Positions 18,202-27,296 of a stretch of DNA of 64,000 nucleotides are shown here, piece after piece. The notes beneath the pieces are model-generated. The model did not search any database and had not been told where the DNA came from. It worked only from the letters and a program-made list of their open reading frames with translations. This DNA is from Erwinia sp. S63 (GTDB lineage Bacteria > Pseudomonadota > Gammaproteobacteria > Enterobacterales > Enterobacteriaceae), in contig NZ_JACVUP010000006.1 of NCBI RefSeq assembly GCF_016625195.1, forward strand, positions 124,001 through 188,000, written 5' to 3'. A program made the translations under genes and the position numbers. Every line of letters starts with the position of its first letter. Position 1 is the stretch's first letter.

Positions 18202-19611
18202 TCAAATATTCTCCAAATCCAGCCCGCGAGTTTTCGGACCGTAAATCCCCACTGACAGCATCACCATCAGCATGCTCAGCACGATAAAGGCGATCACGCC
18301 CTGACTGCCGGCGTATTGCAAAATAATGCCGATCAAAATGCTGCTGAACACCGTGGACAGCCGGCTGAAGGAGTAGCAGAAGCCGACCGCACGCGCGCGA
18401 ATATGCGTCGGGAAAATCTCGGTCTGATAGGCGTGGTAGCTAAAGGTCAGCCACGCGTTGCTGTAGGTGATCAGGAAGCCACAGATGATCATCAGCACCG
18501 GATTGGTTGCCAGCGCGAACAGCGTGCCGAATACCACGGTCATCAGGGAGGAGAAAACGATCTGCCATTTGTTCTCGAGCTTATCGGCGTAGCGACTGCA
18601 AATCAGCGAGCCGAGCGGATAAGCCAGGGTGATAAAGAACGCATACAGCAGGCTGTGGGTCACCGTTGCGCCTTTGCCGGACAGCAGCGCAGGCAGCCAG
18701 TTACCGAAGCCGAAGAAGCCAATCGCCTGGAAGAAGTTCATCACGACCAGCATCAGCGTACGCTTGCGGTAAGCCGGGGACCAAATCTCGCTGAAGCGAC
18801 CTTTTTTTGGCAACGCTGCTGCGGCATCGCTGTCAGAGAAATCTTCGCCCGGCGCAATCCCGCAGCGTTTTTCCATCTCACTCAGCACCTTATGCGCTTC
18901 CTGATGACGGCCCTGCTGCGCCAGCCAGCGCGCTGATTCCGGCAGGTTTTTACGAATCAGCCAGATCACCAGCGAGCAAACCGCACCGGCGATCACCACC
19001 CAGCGCCAGCCTTCAAGGCTGAGGATAGTTTGCGGCACCAGCCACCATGACATCAGTGCCACAGCGGGTACCGACAGGAACTGGATAAAGAAAGAGTAGG
19101 CAAAGGCGCGGCTGCGCAGATGAGCAGGCACCCATTCGGACAGATAAGTATCAATGGTCACCAGCTCAACGCCGAGGCCGAAACCAACCAGGAAGCGGAA
19201 CAGGATGATCATTTCAGCGCTCTGCTGGAAGGCCATCAACAGCGAGAACACGCCGTACCATGCCAGTGCGCACATAAATGTCAGGCGACGACCAAAGCGA
19301 TCGGCATAAGGAGCCAGCAGGCTGGCACCGACAAACAGGCCGAGGAAAGTGGCAGAAGCAAAGGCGGCCTGGTCGGCAATGCCGAACACCCCTTCCGAGC
19401 CGGTATGAAACACGCCAGCGGCCAGTAGGCCAGAACTGATATAGCCGGTCTCAAACAGATCGTAGAGCTCAAAAAAACCGCCCAGCGCCAGCAGCGTAAT
19501 AAAACGCCACAAGCCTGCGGAAGAGGGCAGTGCATCGATGCGCCCGGCTAAGGTGCGGCGATCCGCTGCGATGTGATCGTTCGCCATCCCTGTCGAAGTG
19601 ATTGTTGTCAT
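18202..19611 (-). CDS. MFS metabolite:proton symporter
   Basis: A 469-residue protein with about 12 membrane helices and a long N-terminal cytoplasmic lead. The MFS signature loop APYADRFGRRLTF and a second-half counterpart SRYADKLENKW are present, along with PESARWLAQQGR after helix 6, as in sugar-porter and metabolite symporter families (YdjK/NiaP-like). The substrate cannot be read. It lies downstream of abgT on the same strand with a 189-base gap, so it may have its own promoter. An internal ATG eight codons in is an alternative start. Confidence 0.75.
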   Translation of the reverse strand: MTTITSTGMANDHIAADRRTLAGRIDALPSSAGLWRFITLLALGGFFELYDLFETGYISSGLLAAGVFHTGSEGVFGIADQAAFASATFLGLFVGASLLAPYADRFGRRLTFMCALAWYGVFSLLMAFQQSAEMIILFRFLVGFGLGVELVTIDTYLSEWVPAHLRSRAFAYSFFIQFLSVPAVALMSWWLVPQTILSLEGWRWVVIAGAVCSLVIWLIRKNLPESARWLAQQGRHQEAHKVLSEMEKRCGIAPGEDFSDSDAAAALPKKGRFSEIWSPAYRKRTLMLVVMNFFQAIGFFGFGNWLPALLSGKGATVTHSLLYAFFITLAYPLGSLICSRYADKLENKWQIVFSSLMTVVFGTLFALATNPVLMIICGFLITYSNAWLTFSYHAYQTEIFPTHIRARAVGFCYSFSRLSTVFSSILIGIILQYAGSQGVIAFIVLSMLMVMLSVGIYGPKTRGLDLENI

Positions 19612-19800
19612 TATTGGGTAAACCTCGGTGTTTGCAGAACTCGCACGGTTGTAATTGGTTTTAAAAATAATTAACCGTTAGCAAGCGAAGGAATAGCAGG
19701 ATAATCAATTCATCGCGGGTTGCCGAGAGGGGCAACGGTGACATTTTCGCAATCTACGTTGCAGTTCACAGAAGTGTGATCGCCGTCCCTGGCGATGCGA

Positions 19801-21321
19801 TTAATGCAGGCTGGGGTAAACGCCTGGTCCAATCGGTAAACCCAATGCATACCATGCTAGCAGCAGGATGATCCAGCTGATAAAGAACACCACCGGATAC
19901 GGGAAGATCAGCACATAATAGGTGCCAAGTTGTGCATCTTTCTGGTATCGCTGCAGGAATCCGAGGAACAGCGGCAGGAACGGTGACATCGGCGCGAGGG
20001 GCAGTACGGCAGAATCCGCGATACGGAAAATCATCTGCGCAAAGGCCGGATGGAAGCCGAGCAGCATAAACATCGGCACGAACACCGGTGCCAGAATCGA
20101 CCAGATGGCCGAGCCGCTGGCGATAAACATGCACAGAAAGGCCGACAGGAACATTAATCCGAGGAACGCGGGCGCGCCACTGATGCCGGCACTCTCCAGC
20201 ATATCGGTCAGACCGATCGCCATGAATTTGCCCATGTTGCTCCAGTTAAAGAAGGCGACAAACTGCGACAGCGGGAAAACCATCACAATAAAGCCCGCCA
20301 TGCTCTTCATCGGATCCACCAGCAGCTGCGGGATGTCATCGGCCCGACGAATCTGCTTCGTCACGGCGCCGTAAGCAATCGCCACCACAAAGAAGAACAG
20401 GATGATGATCGGCACAATGCCCTGAATAAACGGCGAAGGAATGATGCCGCCGGTTTTCGGGTTACGCAGTGGCGCATGTTCTGGCACCACCAGCAGGGCC
20501 ATCAGCGCGATAAACACCAGCGCGGCAATGCCCGCAGCCCGCAGGCCACGATTTTCCAGCGCGGTCAGCGGCGGCAGGCGATCATGATTGCCGCCGTTCC
20601 ACACTGGAAGACGCGGTTCGACGAATTTATCGGTGAGGATGGCACCGGCAATCGTCAGCACAATCACCGAGCTGGCCATAAAGAACCAGTTATCGATCAC
20701 GCTAACATGCACGGTATCGCTCACCGCTTTTGCCGCCTCGGTACTGATGCCGGAGAGCAGCACGTCGGTGGTGACGATCAGCAGGTTGGCGGTAAAGCCG
20801 GAAGCGACACCCGCGATGGCCGCCAGTAAGCCCGCCACCGGATGACGACCCACGGCCAGAAAGATCAGCGCGCCGAGTGGCGGCATCACCACCAGCGCGG
20901 CATCCGATGAGATATGGCTGAAGAAGGCGATAAACAGCACCATATAGCTGGCGTAGCGGCGGCTGACGCGTGAGGCCATCTTCACCATCAGCGATTGCAG
21001 CAGGCCGACTTTTTCCGCCAGACCCGCACCTATCACCAGCGCCAGAATGGAGCCCAGTGGCGTGAATCCGCTGAAGTTCTTGATGATGTTAGGCAGAATC
21101 CATTGAATCCCGGCCACGCTCAGCAGGTTATTAACTCGCACCAGTTCGCCATTGGTGGGGTTTTTCACCGCCAGATCGAAGTAGCTGATAATGGCGGTGG
21201 CGACCATCAATACCACGATCAAATAGACAAACAGTAAGAACGGGTTGGGTACTTTGTTGCCGACCCGCTCAATCCAGCTAAACAACTTCCCCGGGCTGCG
21301 GTTCTCCGTGGTCACTTCCAT
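19801..21321 (-). CDS. abgT: p-Aminobenzoyl-glutamate transporter AbgT
   Basis: A 506-residue protein of the AbgT family, equal in length to E. coli AbgT (about 508). Features include GNKVPNPFLLFVYLIVVL at the first helix, HISSDAALVVMPPLGALIF and the final helices. AbgT-type proteins import p-aminobenzoyl-glutamate, a folate breakdown product, and some export sulfonamides. It is the last gene of abgABT, 150 bases after abgB, with an ERIC-end palindrome in that gap. Confidence 0.92.
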   Translation of the reverse strand: MEVTTENRSPGKLFSWIERVGNKVPNPFLLFVYLIVVLMVATAIISYFDLAVKNPTNGELVRVNNLLSVAGIQWILPNIIKNFSGFTPLGSILALVIGAGLAEKVGLLQSLMVKMASRVSRRYASYMVLFIAFFSHISSDAALVVMPPLGALIFLAVGRHPVAGLLAAIAGVASGFTANLLIVTTDVLLSGISTEAAKAVSDTVHVSVIDNWFFMASSVIVLTIAGAILTDKFVEPRLPVWNGGNHDRLPPLTALENRGLRAAGIAALVFIALMALLVVPEHAPLRNPKTGGIIPSPFIQGIVPIIILFFFVVAIAYGAVTKQIRRADDIPQLLVDPMKSMAGFIVMVFPLSQFVAFFNWSNMGKFMAIGLTDMLESAGISGAPAFLGLMFLSAFLCMFIASGSAIWSILAPVFVPMFMLLGFHPAFAQMIFRIADSAVLPLAPMSPFLPLFLGFLQRYQKDAQLGTYYVLIFPYPVVFFISWIILLLAWYALGLPIGPGVYPSLH

Positions 21322-21354
21322 CGGTTATTCCTCGTCATGTCTGTTGTATTTGCG

Positions 21355-21398
21355 CCCGTCATACTTCAAGCCGCTGAGGCGACTCGAAGTATGACGGG
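21355..21398. repeat. ERIC-end palindrome (internally deleted ERIC-type element)
   Basis: CCCGTCATACTTC (21355-21367) and GAAGTATGACGGG (21386-21398) are perfect 13-bp inverted arms separated by 18 bases. The wording matches the ends of ERIC elements as at 29373, with the middle missing. It sits between abgB and abgT. A T-rich tract follows on the plus strand, opposite to the transcripts here. Confidence 0.6.
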
Positions 21399-21471
21399 CT
21401 TTAGTTTTTATTTTTTTGGTTACTGCATCCGGGTTTGCGCCGGATTGAAATCTTTTATGCCGCTACGGTTT

Positions 21472-22911
21472 TTATAATTTTGATGGCGTCACATCTGCCG
21501 GAATCGGGCAGCTGTAAGGCTGTTCGCTGCGTACGCGCTGGAACTCTTCGCGGCAGCGCGCCAGCGCTTCTTCATCCTGTAACAAGGTCAGCGCGGTGGC
21601 GGCCATCACTTTGGCAGCCAGACACATGCCTTTGTGGCCCAGCGAGGTGCGGCCCTGCGCCACCAGTTGCCAGGTGTGCAGCGGCGTACCAAAGGCGAAG
21701 CAGGGCGCAAAGCACTGCGCGGTCGGCGTCACCCAACTCACATCACCGACATCGGTTGAGCCATACAGCAGCTCGCGCGTTATGGCATACGGCGCCACTT
21801 CATCCATCAAAACCTTGTCGCCCAGCGCCTCGGTCCATGCCACGCCGGCTTCACCGCCGGTGCGCGCCGCGTTCAAACGCGCATTGCGCAGATCGTCCTT
21901 CGTTAGCGTGGCACGAATCTCGGCGGCAAACTCCTGCTCTTCCGCGCTGTACTCGGGCAAGCCAAACTGATGCAAGTTGCGCTCCATCACCGCTTCCAGC
22001 GCGCGATTCGGCACATAGTTGGAGCAGGCTTTATCGAATCGCACCGTCATGGTGGTGTCGGTCATCAGGGCCGCGCCTTTGGCGATGTTGATCACGCGCT
22101 GGTAGATATCCTGTGCCTGATCAAGTTCTGGCGCGCGGATCAGATACAGCACTTCGGCATCGGCTTGCACCACATTGGGGGAGACGCCGCCGGTATTGGT
22201 CACGGCGTAGTGCACGCGCGCTTCCTGCACGATGTGTTCGCGCAGGAAGTTGGCACCGGTGTTCATCAGGGTGACGGCATCCAGCGCGCTGCGTCCCAGA
22301 TGCGGCGAGTTAGCGGCGTGCGCGGCCACGCCTTTGAAGTGAAATGCGGCCTGGATATTGGCCAGCGTGCTGAGGTTGAACATGCCGCTGAAGCCTTCAG
22401 GATGCCAGGTGACAGCGGCATCCACGTCATCAAACAGCCCTTCGCGCACCATAAAGGTTTTGCCAGAACCGCCTTCCTCGCCTGGGCAACCGTAAAAGCG
22501 TAGCGTGCCGCGCTGGCCGTTTTCTGCCCACCATGCCTTGATGGCAAAGGCCGCGGCCAGTCCGGCGGTGCCCAGCAGATTGTGGCCGCAGCCGTGCCCA
22601 TTGCCGTTTTCCACCAGCGGTTGCGGTGTGGCACAGCCTGACTGCTGGCTTAAACCGGCCAGCGCATCAAACTCGCCGAGGATGGCAATCACCGGTTTGC
22701 CGCTGCCGATGCTGGCGATAAAGGCGGTGTCGATATTGCCGACGCCACGCTCGACGGCAAAGCCTTCCTGCTCCAGCGCATCGGCCAGAATGGCGGCGGA
22801 TTGCGTCTCTTCAAAGCGGGTTTCCGGCACGTCCCAGATGGCATCGCTGAGGGCGGTGAAGCGCGGCTGGTTCTCGTTGATGTAACGATCGATAAAATCG
22901 TGATGGCTCAT
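21472..22911 (-). CDS. abgB: p-Aminobenzoyl-glutamate hydrolase subunit B
   Basis: A 479-residue M20-family amidohydrolase, like E. coli AbgB (481 aa). Metal-site elements include [20 protein letters not shown] and CPGEEGGSG. AbgA and AbgB form a heterodimer that splits p-aminobenzoyl-glutamate into p-aminobenzoate and glutamate with a Mn cofactor. Its ATG overlaps the abgA stop by four bases (ATGA), showing translational coupling. Confidence 0.93.
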   Translation of the reverse strand: MSHHDFIDRYINENQPRFTALSDAIWDVPETRFEETQSAAILADALEQEGFAVERGVGNIDTAFIASIGSGKPVIAILGEFDALAGLSQQSGCATPQPLVENGNGHGCGHNLLGTAGLAAAFAIKAWWAENGQRGTLRFYGCPGEEGGSGKTFMVREGLFDDVDAAVTWHPEGFSGMFNLSTLANIQAAFHFKGVAAHAANSPHLGRSALDAVTLMNTGANFLREHIVQEARVHYAVTNTGGVSPNVVQADAEVLYLIRAPELDQAQDIYQRVINIAKGAALMTDTTMTVRFDKACSNYVPNRALEAVMERNLHQFGLPEYSAEEQEFAAEIRATLTKDDLRNARLNAARTGGEAGVAWTEALGDKVLMDEVAPYAITRELLYGSTDVGDVSWVTPTAQCFAPCFAFGTPLHTWQLVAQGRTSLGHKGMCLAAKVMAATALTLLQDEEALARCREEFQRVRSEQPYSCPIPADVTPSKL

Positions 22912-24221
22912 CGCTGACCTCCAAACTGTGCCTGGTTCAGCGCCAGCGTCGCAAGGGTTTGCACCGCTGTAGCCATAATCGCTTCGTCAAAATCGAACTT
23001 CGCGTTGTGGTGCCCTGCCGCCAGATCGCAACCAAAGATCACATAGGATGACTGACCGCCGCGCTGCTGCACGCGTTCCAGCATGTAAGTGGCATCTTCC
23101 GAACCCGCCGCCTGCTTTTTGGTATCCACCACCGAGGTGAAAATCCCCATGGCATCGGCCTGCTGGTGGATAAAATCGACCCACGGCTGACTTGGGGTAC
23201 AGCTGCGTGCGCCACCCATCAGTTTGATGTCGTACTCAACGCCATACATCGCCGCCGCGCCGGAAATCACGCGCAGGGCTTGCTGATAGATGTCATCGTT
23301 AACCTGATTGCTGACGCCACGGGTTTCCACTTTCATCAGGGCATAATCGGGTACCACGTTGCGTCCGGAGCCTGCCTGCAGCACGCCCACGTTGACGCGT
23401 GCGACACCGCCGCTGTGTTGCGGCAGATTGTGCAGCGCCAGTGTGGCCTGGGCTGCTGCCAGCAGGGCATTACGCCCCTCTTCCGGTTTGCCGCCCGCAT
23501 GGGCGCCGACGCCGGTGAAATTAACATCCAGTTTGGTGGTGGCGAGGAAGCTGTCGCTGCCGCAAACGATTTCGCCTGCGGGCACGCCTGTGCCGAGATG
23601 GATAGCGGTAAACAGATCCACATCATCCACCACGCCTGCGGCCACCATCGCTTTAGCGCCACGCACGCCCTCTTCGGCAGGCTGGAAGATGATCTTAATG
23701 GTGCCGCTGAGCTGATCTTTCATCTCCATCAACACGCCCGCCAGCGCCAGGCCGATGGTGGTGTGACCGTCGTGGCCGCAGGCGTGCATCATGCCGGGAT
23801 TGCATGAGGCAAAGCCTTCGCGAGTGGGGATATGGTCGGCATCACGGCTTTCGTTCTGGTCCAGCGCATCCATATCGACACGGAAGCCCATCACCGGGCC
23901 GGGACGACCTGTCTCTAGCGTGGCGACCACGCCGCAGAAGCCGCCGGAGAAATGCGAGATCCACTGTGGCAGGGCGCCTTGCTCCAGTGCACGAGCTTCC
24001 TGCTGTGCCAGCACCTCGTCAGAAGGCAAACCCATGCGTGCGTCAGCGTCGATCACGTCGCGCCCCAGCTTGAGCTGATAACCAAGACGATGCAGCTCTT
24101 CAGCCACTATTGTTGCAGTACGGAACTCCAGCCAGCCCGATTCTGCAAAATGGTGCAGGTCGCGACGCCAGCTTTGCATCTGCGGAATCCGCGCGTTGAC
24201 AAGGTCGGAGAGGGTTTTCAT
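22908..24221 (-). CDS. abgA: p-Aminobenzoyl-glutamate hydrolase subunit A
   Basis: A 437-residue M20 peptidase, matching E. coli AbgA (436 aa) in stretches such as [32 protein letters not shown] and [12 protein letters not shown]. It is the first gene of abgABT and divergent from abgR. ATG 24221 is preferred, because AAAGGA lies seven bases before it and only one base before the in-frame ATG at 24227. Confidence 0.93.
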   Translation of the reverse strand: MKTLSDLVNARIPQMQSWRRDLHHFAESGWLEFRTATIVAEELHRLGYQLKLGRDVIDADARMGLPSDEVLAQQEARALEQGALPQWISHFSGGFCGVVATLETGRPGPVMGFRVDMDALDQNESRDADHIPTREGFASCNPGMMHACGHDGHTTIGLALAGVLMEMKDQLSGTIKIIFQPAEEGVRGAKAMVAAGVVDDVDLFTAIHLGTGVPAGEIVCGSDSFLATTKLDVNFTGVGAHAGGKPEEGRNALLAAAQATLALHNLPQHSGGVARVNVGVLQAGSGRNVVPDYALMKVETRGVSNQVNDDIYQQALRVISGAAAMYGVEYDIKLMGGARSCTPSQPWVDFIHQQADAMGIFTSVVDTKKQAAGSEDATYMLERVQQRGGQSSYVIFGCDLAAGHHNAKFDFDEAIMATAVQTLATLALNQAQFGGQR

Positions 24222-24287
24222 CGGCATATCCTTTGTGTTGGTTTTTTATGCATTATCCCGAATCTACACAATGGTATTGGTGCGCAT

Positions 24288-24303
24288 AAGATGCGAATAT
24301 CTT
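24288..24303. promoter_or_regulatory. LysR-type inverted repeat between abgA and abgR
   Basis: AAGAT-GCGAAT-ATCTT is a dyad of LysR-regulator size in the 114-base divergent gap. It is the best candidate AbgR site seen there. Confidence 0.4.
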
Positions 24304-24335
24304 GTCACTGATAAACAACGGTTATCACAAAAATC

Positions 24336-25238
24336 ATGCCTGCCAACCTTAAACTTCATCAGCTGCGCGCCTTTGTCGATGTCGCTCATCAGGGCAGTAT
24401 TCGCGCTGCCAGCCGCTTATCGGGACTTTCACAACCTGCGCTGACTAAAGCGATCCAGGAACTGGAGCTGGCGCTCGGCGCGCGTTTGTTCGAACGGCGT
24501 CAGCAAGGCGTCACGCTCACGGATATCGGTGATAACTTTTTCCGCCACGCCAGTCTGGTGCTGGAAGAGTTACGCGTGGCGCAAGAGGATATTCAGCAGC
24601 GATTGGGGTTGGCGGGGGGAAGGGTAAATATCGGCGTGGGGGGCAGTATTGCGCGCACTATCATGCCGCAGGTCATCACCCAGTTTCATCGTGAATACCC
24701 GCTGGTGAAGGTGCGTATCGTTGAGGGGCAGCTGGTGTCGATGGTGCATGAACTGCGGCAGGGCGCGCTGGATTTCACCATTAATACTTACGATCAACAT
24801 CATCTGGATCAGGAGCTAATCTTTGAGCGTTTGATGGAGCGTGATTACCAGGTGGTGATGCGTAAAGGCCACCCAATGGCGCATGCTCGATCACTCAATG
24901 AGTTGCAGCACTGCGACTGGACCATGCCGACTCCGCAGGGCAGCTACTATCGGTTGCTGCACGATCTGTTTGGCGAGCGCGGTATGGCACCGAAGATCGT
25001 GGTGACCTGCGAAACCTTTATGGCCTGCACCAGCCTGGTCGCCAAAAGTGATTTTGTCAGCATCATCTCGCGCGATGTGATCGAAGATCCGACGCACGGT
25101 GGGCAGCTGATTGCCCTCGATCTTGACGATCCGTTACCGAAAGCCACCTTCTATTTGATCCAGCGGAAAGACACCGCGCTGACGCCAATGAGCGCCTACA
25201 TGGCCCAACTGTTCCGCCGCTATTGTCAACAAAGGTAA
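24336..25238 (+). CDS. abgR: LysR-type regulator of the abg operon
   Basis: A 300-residue LysR protein (E. coli AbgR has 302). The N-terminal winged helix-turn-helix reads LRAFVDVAHQGSIRAASRLSGLSQPALTKAIQELE, in pieces shared with AbgR; the remainder is a periplasmic-binding-protein-like effector domain. It is divergent from abgA, the same order as in E. coli. Expected role: activation of abgABT in response to the substrate or a folate-related effector. Confidence 0.9.
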   Translation: MPANLKLHQLRAFVDVAHQGSIRAASRLSGLSQPALTKAIQELELALGARLFERRQQGVTLTDIGDNFFRHASLVLEELRVAQEDIQQRLGLAGGRVNIGVGGSIARTIMPQVITQFHREYPLVKVRIVEGQLVSMVHELRQGALDFTINTYDQHHLDQELIFERLMERDYQVVMRKGHPMAHARSLNELQHCDWTMPTPQGSYYRLLHDLFGERGMAPKIVVTCETFMACTSLVAKSDFVSIISRDVIEDPTHGGQLIALDLDDPLPKATFYLIQRKDTALTPMSAYMAQLFRRYCQQR

Positions 25239-25316
25239 GAGTGCGGCCTGGCTCGCAGCTGATTACTTATTGCGCACTACACTTGCACTGGACGTTCCAA
25301 TTGTGGAGAACTGACC

Positions 25317-25748
25317 ATGCAAATTACACCTTATGTGTTTTACAACGGTCGCTGTGAAGAGGCGATCGCCTTCTATCTCGCGGCCACCGACGGCGAACTG
25401 CTGTTTAAAATGACTTTTGGCGATATGCCCGATGAAACCACCGTCGAAGATGAAGGTTGCCCCTCTGGCGTGACCTTCTCGCCTGAACAGATCATGCATG
25501 CCCATCTGCGCATCGGGCAGGGTGAACTGATGATGAGCGACGGTACACAGCAGGCAAGTTATGCCGGATTTTCCGTGAGTCTATCTACGCCAGATGAAGC
25601 GCAGGGTAAACGTTGGTTTGAGGCGTTGTCAGAGGGTGGGGAAGTGACGAAAAAGTGGGAACCGACGTTCTGGGCGCACGGTTTCGGCATGTTTACCGAT
25701 AAGTTCGGCGTGCCGTGGATGGTGAATGCCTATAAGCCGCAGATTTGA
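25317..25748 (+). CDS. VOC-superfamily protein, YjdN/PhnB type
   Basis: A 143-residue vicinal-oxygen-chelate fold protein. ITPYVFYNGRCEEAIAFY at the start and HGFGMFTDKFGVPWMVNAY at the end are diagnostic of the YjdN/PhnB group, which resembles glyoxalase and 3-demethylubiquinone methyltransferase-like folds. Metal-type ligands are partly present, but no reaction is established for the family. It stands alone, followed by a palindromic element. Confidence 0.8.
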   Translation: MQITPYVFYNGRCEEAIAFYLAATDGELLFKMTFGDMPDETTVEDEGCPSGVTFSPEQIMHAHLRIGQGELMMSDGTQQASYAGFSVSLSTPDEAQGKRWFEALSEGGEVTKKWEPTFWAHGFGMFTDKFGVPWMVNAYKPQI

Positions 25749-25778
25749 CGGGCAGAGTTTTACAGCCGGTCAGCCTAC

Positions 25779-25850
25779 GTAGCGGCACAATTTAATGCAT
25801 TTCTGATAGCGATATTGCAGTTTCAGAAACGCGCGAAAATTGCGCCGCTA
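25779..25850. repeat. Palindromic intergenic element (GTAGCGGC type)
   Basis: GTAGCGGCACAATTT at the left edge pairs with AAAATTGCGCCGCTA at the right edge. The same edge sequence frames the elements at 27032-27261 and 30006-30068. It lies between two convergent genes. Confidence 0.65.
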
Positions 25851-25863
25851 AGGATCTAGCTAA

Positions 25864-26730
25864 TTAGAAGTTGTAACCCACGACCAGGTAGTAACCCCAA
25901 CCGGTTGATTTCAATTCGAATGGGCCATTGCCGAAGTTCACCTCCTGACCATCCGCCCATTGGCCGCCGTTATGGAAATAACGCGCCACGGTAGAAACAT
26001 GCCAGTGATCGTAGTTCAGCGACAGAATGTGGCTGGACGCGATAGAGTTGCTGGTGCGTGAAGGACCGGTCTCATCGCGCAGGTCTGAACCCCAATCGAA
26101 GTTGGTGAAGCCGATGTAGCTCAGCTTGCCGCCCCACAGATCGGTAATCGGCACAAAGTATTTCACCTTGAAGCGATAACCATCCCAGCTGTTTTCGTTT
26201 GCTGCGCCGTAGTTCTGCCACTGGTATTTGGCATAGACGTTCAATGACAGGCCGATATCGCTGTGCGTATCGATGTCGGTGCCCAGACCCATGTACCAGG
26301 TGTTCTGACGCTGTGAAGCGTTACGACCCATGTCATAGATGTAGTTGTTCGCGAAGTACCACTCTTTAAACGGACCAAATGCCAGGCTGGTGCCGGTCAG
26401 TTTATCGATAGAGAAACGCGGCTCAATTTCCATGAACAGCGGTGAACCGTGGTCGAAAATACCGTTAGCGTTGCTATTACCCACGCCAAAGAAGTTGGTC
26501 AAGTCCGCATAGCCGTAGAAATCGAACCAGTCTTTTTTAGCGAAGGCTTCGTATTCGAGATACACGTCGTTGTTGAACTGTGGTCCGAAACGGGTGTGCG
26601 TACTGCCCACCACGTTAACGCTCTGGTGCCACCAGTCTGAAAGATACTGCGGATCGCTGTCTGCCGCTTGTGCCGCGCCGGTCCAGCTGCTGGCCAGTAA
26701 GGCCCCTGCTATCAATGCTTTAAATTTCAT
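25864..26730 (-). CDS. tsx: Nucleoside-specific outer-membrane channel Tsx
   Basis: A 288-residue protein from ATG 26730. A signal peptide ([16 protein letters not shown], cut near AQAAD) is followed by a 12-strand barrel with Tsx motifs: [29 protein letters not shown] and a C-terminal YYLVVGYNF ending in Phe. Tsx passes nucleosides and deoxynucleosides across the outer membrane and can serve as a phage or colicin receptor. Regulatory DNA upstream carries a CytR octamer and a perfect CRP site, matching the known cAMP-CRP/CytR control of tsx. The in-frame GTG at 26745 is a less likely start. Confidence 0.93.
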   Translation of the reverse strand: MKFKALIAGALLASSWTGAAQAADSDPQYLSDWWHQSVNVVGSTHTRFGPQFNNDVYLEYEAFAKKDWFDFYGYADLTNFFGVGNSNANGIFDHGSPLFMEIEPRFSIDKLTGTSLAFGPFKEWYFANNYIYDMGRNASQRQNTWYMGLGTDIDTHSDIGLSLNVYAKYQWQNYGAANENSWDGYRFKVKYFVPITDLWGGKLSYIGFTNFDWGSDLRDETGPSRTSNSIASSHILSLNYDHWHVSTVARYFHNGGQWADGQEVNFGNGPFELKSTGWGYYLVVGYNF

Positions 26731-26909
26731 TATTTTATTAACCACATGCTAGTGATTGCTGCGGTTGCGCCGCAATCGAGTGAAATCGATCCCAGGGGAT
26801 GGGCCGTGTGTTGTTTTTATCCGGTCTGAATCGCCGAATTTTCAAATGTGCGTAATGTGCCTGTAACAGAGCGATAGGAAATAGATTTTGATCACGTTTG
26901 TCAAAATGT

Positions 26910-26948
26910 GTTGCATTTTGATTCACTGAATATGTGATTTTGATCACA
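26910..26948 (-). promoter_or_regulatory. CytR and CRP sites controlling tsx
   Basis: A perfect CRP site TGTGA-TTTTGA-TCACA spans 26933-26948. GTTGCATT, the CytR recognition octamer, spans 26910-26917, closer to the gene. A TTTGATCACG segment near 26886 may be a weak second CRP half. The arrangement fits CRP-CytR nucleoprotein control by cytidine. Confidence 0.75.
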
Positions 26949-27031
26949 TAAATGCCGTGTGGCGAACGGAACCCCGCAACCGTTTACGTTGTCGCGTACA
27001 ACCGCAAAAATGTCACATGCAGAAAAAGAAC

Positions 27032-27261
27032 GTAGCGGCACGATTCATCGTGCGCCTTTGGAATTTGGCGGCGGAAAATGTGTGGTTCATCGCGCCTTTA
27101 GGATTTGACGGCGGAAAATATGTGTTTCATCGCGCCTTGGCATTTGATGGCGGAGAAGTGCCCAGTCCATCTCGCCTCAGGAATTTGCAGCGGAAAAATG
27201 TGAGGATTTATCAGGCATTGCGAGTTTGAAGAGCAAAAGACGCAATACGTTGTGCCGCTAC
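27032..27261. repeat. 40-bp degenerate tandem array framed by inverted GTAGCGGCAC ends
   Basis: Units start at 27044 (42 bp), 27086, 27126, 27166 (40 bp each) and 27206 (decayed). The shared pattern is TTCATCGCGCCTT, then GGATTTG, then CGGCGGAAAATGTG. The array is enclosed by GTAGCGGCAC (27032-27041) and its exact reverse complement GTGCCGCTAC (27252-27261). The unit length is not a multiple of three, so the ORF crossing it is unlikely to be a gene. It fills most of the 26731-27296 gap, together with the tsx control sites. Confidence 0.8.
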
Positions 27262-27296
27262 CGCGCTGGATATTCAAGGCGGTAGCGACACTTTGG

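Noticed and set aside
26957-27229. A 90-codon plus-strand frame across the 40-bp array
   Set aside because: The unit length is not a multiple of three, so repeats are read in different frames; no ribosome site or family resemblance is seen.
27044-27245. CRISPR array
   Set aside because: The units abut directly with no unique spacers, and no cas genes are nearby.
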